Of a stretch of 64,000 bases of DNA, positions 33,469 to 44,470 are shown in pieces. This DNA comes from Cyathus striatus (lineage: Eukaryota; Basidiomycota; Agaricomycetes; Agaricales; Nidulariaceae): positions 310,001 through 374,000 of the forward strand of contig JAOVFP010000003.1 in assembly GCA_025738555.1 (NCBI GenBank), read 5' to 3'. Every line of letters begins with the position of its first letter. Position 1 is the first letter of the stretch. A program made the position numbers and the translations under genes. The notes beneath the pieces are model-generated. The model saw only the letters and a list, made by a program, of their open reading frames with translations. It was not told the origin of the DNA and did not search any database.

Positions 33469-35266
33469 CAGTAATTTACACTCCCCCAAGAGGTCTGTAC
33501 GGATCTGTACGGATCCGCACGGATCCGTACGGAATCCGCACGGAATCCGAAAATTCCGTACGGATCCGTGCGGATTCCGTGCGGATCCGTACAGACCCGT
33601 ACAGACCTGTATAGATACCATACAGAATTTATATAGTAGCTATTATTATCATTAGAGGTGAATATTCTATATGGATTCCATACATATTCTGCATGGATTC
33701 TGTGTGGATTTATGCATTCCTGCCTTGTCACACATGTCAAGTGTAACCCTAGGTGAAAAGCGTCACACTATACAAAATCCATGATACACTCAATATATAG
33801 TATCATTCTCAATGCATAGTATCACACTTAATGCATAGTGTTATGTTTAATGTATAGTGTCACACTTAATGCATAGTGTCACGCTTAATGCTTAGTGTCA
33901 CACTCAACACTTAGTGTCACGCTTAATCACACTCAACACCTAGTGTCACACTCAACGCTTAGTGTCACACTTAATGCATAGTGTCACGCTTAGTCATACT
34001 CAACACCTAGTGTCACACTCAACGCTTAGTGTCACACTTAATGCATAGTGTCATGTTTAATGTATAGTGTCACACTCAACATTTAGTGTCACGCTTAGTC
34101 ACACTCAACGCTTAGTGTCACACTCAACACTTAGTGTCACGCTTAGTCACACTCAACACCTAGTGTCACACTCAACGCTTAGTGTCACACTTAATGCATA
34201 GTGTCACGCTTAGTCACACTCAACACCTAGTGTCACACTCAACACTTAGTGTCACACTTAATGCATAGTGTCATGTTTAATGTATAGTATCACACTCAAC
34301 ACTTAGTGTCACGCTTAGTCACACTCAATACCTAGTGTCACACTCAACACCTAGTGTCACACTTAATGCATAGTGTCACGCTTAATGCATAGTGTCACGC
34401 TTAATGCATAGTGTCACACTCAACACCTAGTGTCACGCTTAATGCATAGTGTCACGCTTAATGCATAGTGACACACTCAACACCTAGTGTCACGCTTAAT
34501 GCATAGTGTCACGCTTAATGCATAGTGTCACACTCAACACCTAGTGTCACGCTTAATGCATAGTGTCACGCTTATAGTGTCACATTTAATGTATAGTGTC
34601 ACACTCAACACCTAGTATCACCCTCAACACCTAGTGTCACGCTTATAGTGTCACATTTAATATATAGTGTCACACTCAACACCTAGTATCACCCTCAACA
34701 CCTAGTGTCACGCTTATAGTGTCACATTTAACGTATAGTGTCACACTCAACACCTAGTATCACACTCAACACCTAGTGTCACGCTTATAGTGTCACATTT
34801 AACGTATAGTGTCACACTCAACACCTGGTATCACCCTCAACACCTAGTGTCACGCTTATAGTGTCACATTTAATGTATAGTGTCACACTCAACACCTGGT
34901 ATCACCCTCAACACCTAGTGTCACGCTTATAGTGTCACATTTAACATATAGTGTCACACTCAACATCTAGTGTCATGCTTAATGCAGAGTGTCACATGCA
35001 AGGAAATAAGTATAATAAAATTCTGTACAGATTCTGTACAGAATCTGTACAGAATTTTCAGGTCTGTAATGCGGAATTCCGAGGAATTCTGCGTAATCCG
35101 TACGGAATTTTCGGAATCTGTGCGGAATCTGTACAGACCCAAAAAAACCTCTGCCAAAATGAAAAAAATCTGTGCAGATTCCGCACGGACTCCGAAAATT
35201 CCGTACAGATTCCGCACGGATTCCGCGCGGATCCGTACAGAACACATGGCTAAGTGTAAAGAGCTC
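33469..35266. mobile_element. Satellite-bearing non-autonomous hAT element, copy 1
   Basis: Flanked by the exact 8-bp repeat CAGAGGTT (33461-33468 and 35267-35274). The left end is CAGTAATTTACACT and the right end AGTGTAAAGAGCTC, sharing TTTACACT in inverted orientation. Just inside both ends are dense CGGATCCGTACGG-type palindromes (33488-33610 and 35010-35250). The centre is a 19-bp minisatellite. Removing it with one target copy restores the hAT transposase frame around TPVTSVSSTDQ. No transposase is encoded. Confidence 0.87.
33764..34995. repeat. 19-bp minisatellite array in copy 1
   Basis: About 65 units of the form AGTGTCACACTCAACACCT / AGTGTCACGCTTAATGCAT, arranged in mixed order with a higher-order block of about 95-100 bp repeated five or six times at 34570-34960. 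The unit resembles GTGTCAC motifs in the FB arms. Confidence 0.88.
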
Positions 35267-38200
35267 CAGAGGTTACAGGTGTGTGTGAAGTCATATTTCT
35301 CTTGAGATGCTCCTTCACCAAACCTTGCTTTGTATGTAAATCATGTAAGTGCATGTGAAGCTCTGCAAGATTAACCATAACATTCTTGATCTGACATGAG
35401 TCAATGTTACTCCAAACATGCTGAATAGGCATTCACAAGATGCAGAGTTTGAGCAGATGGACAGAAGTTGACATGCAATCTTCTGAAGTGGGGATTGAGG
35501 AAGATAGACACCATCATACATGAGGAGTGGATTGCTCTAACTCATGTGTTAGCAGAAATAAATAATGAAAATATTATGAACACTAACATCTTGTAAATTT
35601 TCAATGTACCCTGTCAGTGCAGAATAAACACCTCGAGATTGCAGATTGTCCATGTATTCATTAAATAGGCCAGAGGGGACTTCTTCATTGTAGAACCTAG
35701 CCCATAGCCATCGCAAAAAATGCCACAGAGAAGCTGGGACAAGTTGTGGTAAGTTCTGTGCGAATGGGGCAGTCTTTAAGCTGGGATGAAGAAGAATAGC
35801 AAGGATAAATGCTTCCTGATTGCATTTTCCCCATCTTTTTTCAATACTGTCAATAATTGCTTGGATTAATCCATTATTATCACCATCCATTTCAGCCATC
35901 TTCACATATTCACACATCAGTGTGCCAAAAATAAGAGGTACTTGATTGAGACAAGCATGTGCATCTTGCATAATACATGAGGCACAGGCAAGTGGTTCAA
36001 GATGCTTCTTTATTCTATTTATAAAACTGAATGAGTGCAGGAATTATAACATTCATGACAGATGCACCTAGCAAGTGAGTGCCAGAATAGACTGTCTTCT
36101 ATTATGTCCATCATCACCTGTCCTTTCTGCTTTGCTGCCCAGTTTCCGATCATAATACAATGATTACCAGGGTCCATCTCCTCATTTTCACTATCAACAA
36201 AAACTTCAAGTGGCTGTTTAAGCTCAAGAAGGTGACTATAAGCTAAAAAGTGAGAGGACCAGCATGTGATTACTGGTTGGATGATACTAAGAACTTTATG
36301 TTTACTGGATGCTTTGGATTTATTCAAAGCTTCCTGCATGGTGTGAAGTCGTGAGAGCAAAAGGGTTTTGCTCCTTAGCCAAGATATTAAATCACTGGCC
36401 TTATCTGAATATGTTAGTAGTGAAGTGGTAGCATCATGTCAAAAGTAGTCACCTGATACCAATGCAATCTAAAATCATATCAACATAAGCTTGAAAATGT
36501 GTATAGTCAATGGCAAACCTGATGTGCATAACAGTCTGGCCCAATAAGTTCTGGATACTCCTTCACAACATCTTTTCTAGCCTTTGATGACTCACCTGAA
36601 CCATCTGAAGTGAGAGCAATGACAGTGAGACCCCACTCATTTTCTATTATATTCTTGACATACTAAATGAGCTTCTTCAAATTTTTGGCAGATTTTTGCT
36701 CATTTGATGCATCATGTACATAAACAGTAAAAACCTAGAGAATAGATTAGAGCAGATAAATAAAATGTTTGAAGCACTGATGCGACGAAGATTGGTTGTA
36801 ATCATAAATGCAATAAATTGATGATGGTTACCACTGGTGTATCCATCAAATTGAATGGTAGCATATGAATATCCAGATGAATTTCAAGCAGATTCTTTTG
36901 CCTGCTTGCAGAAAGCTCTAACAGCTTTTGGAATCCAATTTTTAGTTAAAGATTTGCAAGAAATTGGTTCAGAACCTGGAATAAATTCATTACAGAGTGA
37001 ATGCCACTCTGGATTTTCAACCCAAACAAGAGGAAATCCACAAGAAGCAGTAAGTCGTGCAACATGGATTGCAAAGTGATTTTGCAAGGAAGTATTCCAA
37101 ACCAGTAAAGCTGGAGAATTTAATCTCATGTGACTTGAGCTTCATTTTGATGTAGTTATTTTGCGCCATTTTGAATTTTGTCTGTTGTCAGTATCTTGAG
37201 AAGACCCTTGCATAAATTGAGATACTGATTTGGATGAAAATGAGTTGAAGTCCAATAATGGACTACCATGAAGACTAGAAAGTGCTGACTGAGCAGGGCT
37301 ATGCTGCTGTAATTGCTGAAAAAGAAGAGCTCTGTGCAGTGTATTGGCAGAGTCTGGGCCAGATGATAAACATGTTGCACCAGTATCAATGGTAAGAGGT
37401 GCTGGGAATGCAGATGGCAGTGATAATGATGAGTTCCCTGCCAAAAAAGGAAGTGGAAGAGGATGGAAGCATGGATCTATTTCAATACCATCCAAGTTAG
37501 CTACATTGTGATCACATTTGCATGGGCTTTTTGCATATCCATGTATAACTAGTTCATCTCCAGCACTCTTATGGACTTCAGGTGGATGATTTACACAATG
37601 TTTTAAGTGACGAATAAGTGTCTCCACTCACCCTTGCAGCCATCCAATGTTTGGTGATGCACCTTTTACTTCCCAAACTAATTTCAGTCAGTAACCTGAG
37701 TGTCATAAAAATAATTTAGAAACAATTACATATGTGTTGCAAAGATCTCATCATCAGCTCTGGGCTGATGATGACATCCTTCCTGAATATCTTTATTATC
37801 TTGTGCTACTGCTTTATGCCATGCAACTGTCTAGCAACACTTGCAGTAAACCTTTGGGACCTTTGTTTCACCTCCTGTAACCAAATTTGGATCGCGAGGA
37901 GTTTGATTGTAGCCCAGATGATTGCAAAATTCAGATTGTGGATATTGATGGACTCTGAAGTCTGGTGGGAGCCTCATATCAGCAGGGAGAAACTTGAGTG
38001 TCTGTAGAGCAGGAAGTTGTATTGAATCTCATATATATACAATTGAACTACACAAATAAGAAGAATATTAAGCTGAAGACAATGGTAATGAAGTGAATTA
38101 AGTCCACAAAGGACAAAGAATGGCACAGCAACAAACCAATGATGAGTACTAGATTAATAGATCAGTTGTGTTCTTAATGTGAATAAGACTGAAAGTCACA

Positions 38201-38589
38201 ACATACCAGTAGTTTACTGAAACACTTGAGGTTTCCTGTCTTGTTCAGCACAAATCTAATAGAAGTATCAGTTGGATGAGGGAAAGCAGTGTGGCAGCAG
38301 CATGTATACCTGCCGTATTACCATATAATGTGACAGCTGGCCAACAGCTTAGATCAGCATCACATGACTGTACTGACAGACTCCCACAACATCTACACAA
38401 TGATGTGGTATGTAGAACCACATGTATATCCACATTTTATGGATGTGTTTGACATGGACCCCCATGCCTTGCCCAACACTGCAATCAGGCAATCTTCCGA
38501 AATAGGTTCTGCTGGTGGCTGTGCCTATGTGGTTGGTTTCAGAACTTGTTTCTCAAATATCTTTCTGAGATCATATTGTATTGCTATAG

Positions 38590-38777
38590 TTTATAGAGCA
38601 AAATTGCACTATTATATTGTGTAAATAATTTTATCTATACAGAATTTTATTAAAAGTCCTGTATGTATGGGAACCCATTGTTATACACACCCAAATTACA
38701 TGCTACAGTTGCTGAATCAAAAATCTAGCTTGATACGATTATTGGCACAAAAAATTAGTGTAATTTCGCTCTATAAA
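38590..38777. mobile_element. MITE copy 1, 188 bp
   Basis: Terminal inverted repeats TTTATAGAGC(A/G)AAATT(G/A)CACTA at both ends and no coding capacity. Bordering bases are CTATAG on the left and CCATAG on the right, a possible imperfect target duplication. Confidence 0.65.
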
Positions 38778-40557
38778 CCATAGTCTTATGTTCACTCCTT
38801 CAAAAGTTATTAAAGAATGAAAATTACAGCTATATAGTTAATAGGAGTTTGGCCAATTAAACATTATTACATGCACAAAAACCTTTACAACCTATACAAA
38901 TAATCTATTATAAACTGTACTTAATGTGTAGTTTATATATACATGATAATGGAATATTCCCACTACCTTTTAAGGTAGTTGGGTTATAGGGTGGTCTCAA
39001 TTTCCCTATAAGGCAATTTCAGGATCTTGAATGGAATCTGAGTCTGATTGGCTGGAGCCCTGTGACAGTCTGTGACAACTGACGAATTTCACTTGTCTCA
39101 GATCCTCCTTTTATCATCCCTAGTCATCAATAAAACCCTCTCATATTCTGTCAGTATTCATCTTCACTGACACCAGCTCTTCTCACCCTAGCGCCCAATC
39201 ATTAAAATACATCAGACAGTCAATGTTAACTGCCAACATCATTCTATTTCTTCTACTCCTTCATCCACCTCCAGTTTCCACAAACTCTTACTCAAGCCTC
39301 GTCAAAAGAATGTTTTCGTAACAGAGTCCGCCTGAAGCAGCATTAGATCTCGTCACCAACCACAATAAGGCAAAGCATCTACCACAAGCATTTCAAATAA
39401 CCTGATATTAAGGCATGAACCTCAAGCAGTAGTGGTATTACACTCTTGCTTGCCCACTGCTCTTACTTGTATGCAGACCACATGCTGTTTTCTACACCCA
39501 TATGACCTCAGTGGTATTGGGGAGAAGAATGTTACAGAGGTTCAACATGATGGATATTGGGGAGGGGATTGTGGAGTATAAGCTTATCAACTGGTATGTT
39601 CTTTCTTCATTCATCTATCTGGTCATTCATCTAATGCATTGGTATGACAGTTCTGTAGCACCCTTTAGCCCAATAACAGCCTTCGGCCCACTCTGCAATG
39701 TGCATCAGACAAAGCAAGTGTAGAAATCACCTTGCCATTCAATGAAGTTGTAAAGGGACTCCTTATCAAAGAGGGTAGGATGGAGAAAGTGGTTTACACA
39801 GTGTCTCAACAAGGTTGAGGATGACGGGGAGGAAGGAGCTGTGGAGGAATCTAGTAGCACTGAGACAACTGTACCTGAAGCTAAACAGACAAGACCTTCT
39901 TGTGCTGGAAGACCAGTCTAGAGAAGTGAATGGTTAGTAATGCAATTGCAAATGGTGAATCTGATAAAAGCCATCTTACCAAGATGTGGCAGATGACTAC
40001 TGGTATGGGTAGCCCAGTGAGGATGAGATGGGTGAGGGTAATCATGAGGTGCTGGTTAAGAATGGGAAGATACTGGGGGAGAGGAGGTTGAAGATGGATG
40101 TTAGCTGGAGTGCAGATCATTGGGTTGTGGAGAGTGCTGAGATGGCTGCATTTGTTGAGTGTTGGAGGGGGTGGATTGAGAGTCCTGAGAGGATGATTAC
40201 AACTTGTGTATAATCTGACACCTCTAGGTTGGTCTTCTAGCACAAGAAGGTCTTGATGGGCTTGTGCTAGCCTTGTGGTGTTGGCAGTTGCAGTACATTC
40301 CTTTCCTCTCAGCACATATGATGTCTGTTTCTCATCATGCTCTGTAACAGATTCTCATCCATGTCTTTACTAATTGTAAATGTCTGTTAAATCAGAAGGT
40401 AGTGGGCCCTGCTGCTTGCTGGCCCTATTCTTTTTTTGAGTTGAGCAATTGATCACGCATGGTGTTGTTTGAAGTCTAACCTGTGGCTGTGCCTCTGAGC
40501 TATGGGAGTGAGAACTCATACCTCATAACTTTACGGAATCGCATCGTACGTATATAA
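38778..40557. other. Unassigned segment with a 27-30 bp inverted pair
   Basis: Holds no gene I can support. A block AAGACCTTCTTGTGCTGGAA (39891-39910) recurs reversed at about 40229-40255 with 310 bp between. Plus-strand 39080-39300 has CT-rich, promoter-like sequence with an ATAAAACC box near 39130. The minus open frame 39881-40315 is Pro/Leu/His-rich and probably spurious. Confidence 0.35.
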
Positions 40558-40737
40558 TTTATAGAGCAAATTTGTACTATTCATCGATGCGGACAATTCG
40601 TATTAACCAGAATTTTAATATCATGATTATAAGTATGAGATAATGCACCAATACCTGTCATATTAATATGTTACAGCACCTTAATTAAAAATCCGGCTAA
40701 TAGCAATTGTAGGCATCGTTAAATAGTGCAATTTTGC
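40558..40737. mobile_element. MITE copy 2, interrupted in its right inverted repeat
   Basis: The left end TTTATAGAGCAAATTTGTAC matches MITE copy 1; the right inverted repeat is present up to AATAGTGCAATTTTGC and is then cut by the hAT-type element at 40738. The last bases of this MITE are not seen beyond the next two insertions. Confidence 0.6.
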
Positions 40738-42380
40738 CAGTAATTTACACTCCCCCTGGAGGTCTGTACGGATCCGCACGGATCTGCACGGAATCAGTAC
40801 AGATCCGTGCGGATTCCGTACGGAATTTTCGAATCTGTGCGGAATCCGTACAGATCTGTACAGACCTGTGTGGGTTACATACAGAATTTAAATAGTAGTA
40901 ATTTTTATTGTTTGAGGTGATAATTCTGTGTGGATTAATGTAACAATGGAATGGGAATGTATAGTATCACACTCAACACTTAGTGTTATACTTAATGCAT
41001 AGTGTCACAGTTAATGTATAGTGTCACACTCAATACTTAGTGTAACACTCAATGCTTAGTGTCATGCTTAATGCATAGTGTCACGCTCAATGCATAGTGT
41101 CACACTTAATGCTTAGCGTCACACTTAATGCTTAGTGTCACACTCAATGCTTAGTGTCACACTTAATGCATAGTGTCACGCTCAATGCTTAGTGTCACAC
41201 TCAATGCTTAATGTCACACTCAATGCTTAGTGTCTTGGCGTCACACTTAATGCTTAGTGTCACACTCAATACTTAGCGTCACGCTCAATGCTTAGTGTCA
41301 CGCTTAATGCATAGTGTCACACTCAATGCTTAGTGTCATGCTCAATGCTTAGTGTCATGCTCAATGCTTAGTGTCATGCTCAATGCATAGTATCACGCTT
41401 AATGCTTAGTGTCACACTCTATACTTAATGCATAGTGTCACAGATAATGTATAGTGTCACACTCAATACTTAGTGTAACACTCAATGCTTAGTGTCATGC
41501 TTAATGCATAGTGTCACGCTCAATGCATAGTGTTACACTTAATGCACAGTGTCACACTTAATGCTTAGTGTCGTGCTTAATGCATAGTGTCATGCTTAAT
41601 GCATAGTGTCACACTCAATGCTTAGTGTCACACTCAATGCTTAGCATCACACTCAATGCATAGTGTCACACTTAATGCTTAGCGTCACACTTAATGCTTA
41701 GTGTCACACTCAATGCTTAGTGTCACGCTTAATGCATAGTGTCACGCTCAATGCTTAGTGTCACACTCAATTAATGCTTAGTGTCACACTCAATGCTTAG
41801 TGTCACGCTTAATGCATAGTGTCACACTCAATGCTTAGCATCACACTCAATGCTTAGCATCACACTCAATGCTTAGCATCACACTCAATGCTTAGCATCA
41901 CACTCAATGCTTAGCATCACACTCAATGCTTAGCATCACACTCAATGCTTAGCATCACACTCAATGCTTAGCGTCACACTCAATGCATAGTGTCACACTT
42001 AATGCTTAGTGTCACACTTAATGCTTAGTGTCACACTCAATGCATAGCGTCACACTTAATGCTTAGTGTCACACTCAATGCATAGTGTCACGCTTAATGC
42101 ATAGTGTCACGCTTCATGCACAGTGTCACACTTAATGCTTAGTCAAAAGAAAATAAGTATAATAAGATTCTGTAGAATCTGTACAGAATTTTTCAGGTCT
42201 GTAATGCGGAATTCTGCGTAATCTGCACGGAATTTTCGATTCTGTGCATATTCCGCACAGAATCAAAAAAACCTCTGCCAAATCTGTGCAGATTCCGCAC
42301 AGACTCCGAAAATTCTGTACAGATTCCGCACGGATTCCGCGCGGATCCGTACAGAACACCCGGCTAAGTGTAAAGAGCTC
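40738..42380. mobile_element. Satellite-bearing non-autonomous hAT element, copy 2
   Basis: Same ends as copy 1 (CAGTAATTTACACT and AGTGTAAAGAGCTC), same CGGATCCG-rich subterminal zones (40763-40860 and 42170-42350) and a related 19-bp minisatellite. The left 8 bp are AATTTTGC (40730-40737); on the right AATTTT (42381-42386) remains before chromovirus B begins, so the right target copy was cut by that later insertion. Confidence 0.84.
40955..42142. repeat. 19-bp minisatellite array in copy 2
   Basis: About 60 units of TAGTGTCACACTCAATGCT type, with a homogenised stretch of the TAGCATCACACTCAATGCT variant at 41836-41960 that is absent from copy 1. The dominant variants differ between the two copies, so each array has evolved locally. 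Confidence 0.86.
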
Positions 42381-42386
42381 AATTTT

Positions 42387-42988
42387 TGTTACGATCCGAG
42401 CTGGTCTCGTGATGTCTTCTGGTCTTGTGATGTAATAATCACGTGACTTGTCACTACACTTGTAAGTCGTATGACAAAGTCGAAGTCTAAACAGTTATAA
42501 CGTAAGTTATACACTAATGGACTTAGCGGCGTCTTCACAGTAACACTTGAAGAGCGGAGATGAAGTAGCGGTGTTCTGGGTCTGAGGTGTTCTCAAAGAG
42601 GATAGAGGGGATTAGCCAGCTATATTGGATGATAGCTAAACTAAGATCAAGCTGAGGAAGCTTGATCGGAATACATGTGCTATTTATACAAAAGAAGCGT
42701 GGTCCGTGCGAGTAAAGGTATGTAGCTATAAATAAGTCCATGACTTGTCATGACTCGACAGAGGTCTATAAGTAGAATGCGCAGTAATGCGCAGCAGATC
42801 AGTAAGCGAGTCCGAGGAGATAAGAAAAGTCCATGCTCGTAGTATGACAAACCAGAGGAGCGGGGTCGGGGACGATGAGTAAGTATGTGGTTATAAATAG
42901 AAAGGGATTAGTAAGCTAAAAGATATAAATAGAAGGGTCACGTGGAAAAGAGGTACTCTGGCGGGGTTGAGATGGAAAAAGTGTAACA
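42387..42988 (-). repeat. 3' LTR of chromovirus B, 602 bp
   Basis: Starts TGTTACAC (at 42988 on the minus strand) and ends GGATCGTAACA (at 42387). The 101 bp at its 3' end are repeated almost exactly at 50100-50200, which fixes the LTR identity. The purine tract AAAGGGGGTAA lies immediately upstream at 42989-42999. Confidence 0.85.
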
Positions 42989-43005
42989 TTACCCCCTTTG
43001 TACAA

Positions 43006-44423
43006 TCAAACGTCCTCGTTTGATGCATACCATCCGGCTTCGTGTTGTTCAGCGGCTTCGGCTTGTTCGTCGGCATTCACCTGGTCCTCAAGTTCTGTAC
43101 CGACATTCCATGCATTGACCTCATACTGTGGCCAGTTGCCCCAGTTGTTGTTGTCGGGTGGTGGGGTCGCGTCTGGGCCATAGTGGCATTCTTGGGGGGA
43201 ATGACCAGCACAGGGCCATCCGCACTTCTGACAGACGTATTTTCGGCATTGAAACGGGGAGTGGCGGGGGGCATGAAGGCGGCAGAAGGGGCAGACGTGG
43301 AGGCGGCATTGGAGGCGGTCATGATGTTTGCTGCAGCATAAGGGGCAGCGGCGGCGGGCGGTGCGGAGAGGAAGGTTCTCGATGATGAGGGCCTTCTGCA
43401 TGTTTCGAGAGGTCTGAGATGTGGGTCTTCTGGTACACGGATGTGCCTGTCGATAGGCAAGACGCCAGGTCTTCTTACGTTCCTGGAGACGAAAGGAACG
43501 AAAGAGTTCCAAGTCATAGGAGGGGATGTGATACCATCGGCCGGGGTTTCGTTGACAGAGGGGTTTGACAGTGGGAGGGGCGTTGGGAATGACGGGGGCT
43601 CGGTGGCGGGGGGTGTAAGGTGACTTCGTAGAGGGGGTTGGTTTTCCTGATCATCACTGTCGTCCAGTGTGGCATCGTATCTAGAAGCTCCTGGAAGAAC
43701 TGGCGTAGTTGGTCGGGGTGAATCTGGCGGAGAGGGGGACGCGGGGGTAAGAAGCGGTGGAGGGGAGGAGGGGGGTAAATGGCCGTTGGAGGTGGTAGGT
43801 GGATATGCTGGGGGTGCTGTCGGGGTTCTGGGTTCGATGGTCGGGGGTACTGGGGCGTAGACATAGTGTTGGTGGTTATGGGCGAGGGTGTGTCCGTGAT
43901 CTAGGGGTTGAATTCGAAGTGTTTCGATCCCTACACAGCCGGGGGAACTTCGATGTTGGGTGCCACAGAATCCTTGGGGGAGGTCTATCAGCTGAACGTA
44001 GTCGAAGAGACGGAGTTGAATGAATAAGTCAGCTATGTGTTCGAGGTTATATTTAGGAACAGACGGGTCTCGGGTTTTGCCGGTGACAATCTGAGCAAAA
44101 CAGTCCATGGCGAGGATAAACAACTGCACGAAGCAGTGAGAAACTCCGGGGGGGGCGATGTACTGGAGGAAGGCGATCATTTGGAGGGGTGCGTTTCGGG
44201 CGCACCAGAGGGCTTTGGCGAGATGAATTTCGTGGGGGTGGCGGATTCGGGTCGGGATGGCGGATACGGCTCCTGGCCAGTTGAGGTGGTGGAGGCCGGT
44301 GTGGAAGGTCTGTGCGGGGAGCTCATTGGTGGTGGTGGCGGGGATTTCAATGCGAAGGTCGGTTGGGGGTGTGTTGGTCGAGTTCGGGGCAGTGGAGGTG
44401 ACGGGAGCAGAGGTAGAAGGCAT
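43006..44423 (-). pseudogene. ORF3 of chromovirus B: protein with three CCHC zinc knuckles, probably frameshifted
   Basis: An ATG at 44423, 48 nt after the pol stop, opens a long frame (to 43077). Its first 200 residues look globular (FVQLFILAMDCFAQIVTGK and YNLEHIADLFIQLRLFDYVQ) and are followed by a Pro-rich linker. The C-terminal end, in a different frame (43006-43512), has three knuckles: CPLCCSKHHDRLQC (CX2CX4HX4C), CPFCRLHAPRHSPFQC and CQKCGWPCAGHSPQEC (both CX2CX6HX4C), then an acidic tail. A third frame (43514-43864) carries a plausible middle part. Two one-step frame changes are therefore needed, suggesting decay of an originally single ORF. It lies in the place an env gene would take but has no signal peptide or membrane segment. 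RNA or DNA binding is likely; the role is unknown. Confidence 0.62.
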
Positions 44424-44470
44424 GTTGTAGAAGTTGTGACGGTGTGTAGAGAGCTGGTTTCTGGTTCGTT

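Larger units (their letters stand above)
33052..37760 (-). pseudogene. hAT transposase, broken by stops and by a nested element
   Basis: Order on the minus strand: an N-terminal BED-like region (VETLIRHLKHC at about 37600), a low-complexity linker, LQNHFAIHVARL (36884-37129), YATIQFDGYTSG followed by an intron near 36735-36835, the catalytic segment VIALTSDGSGESSKARKD (about 36600), PDCYAHQ, the insertion domain (36019-36360, 35549-35971), and the C-terminal dimerisation motif NSASCECLFSMFGVTLTHVR (about 35410). After the nested element the frame resumes with SSTDQMGDDD and an acidic tail ending at 33052. In-frame TGA codons stand in for Arg at several places (for example just before 37627, at 37142 and 36884, and two in the tail). 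Confidence 0.82.
32796..38481 (-). mobile_element. hAT transposon with 8-bp target duplication
   Basis: The ends are inverted repeats opening CAGTGTTG(T/G)GCA, and both borders carry the exact 8-bp repeat CAATCAGG (32788-32795 and 38482-38489). This is the hallmark of hAT insertion. The element carries a transposase gene on the minus strand and a second, unrelated-ended hAT-type insertion (33469-35266). Without that insert and its duplicated 8 bp it would be about 3.9 kb. Confidence 0.88.

Noticed and set aside
33764..42142. The 19-bp arrays as CRISPR arrays
   Set aside because: Units are contiguous without unique spacers, and the host is a eukaryote.
43077..43500. C-terminal third of the 448-codon frame as the true end of ORF3
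   Set aside because: It overlaps the zinc-knuckle frame, which has the clear CCHC spacing; the 448-codon frame here is Pro/Ala/Thr-rich shadow sequence.
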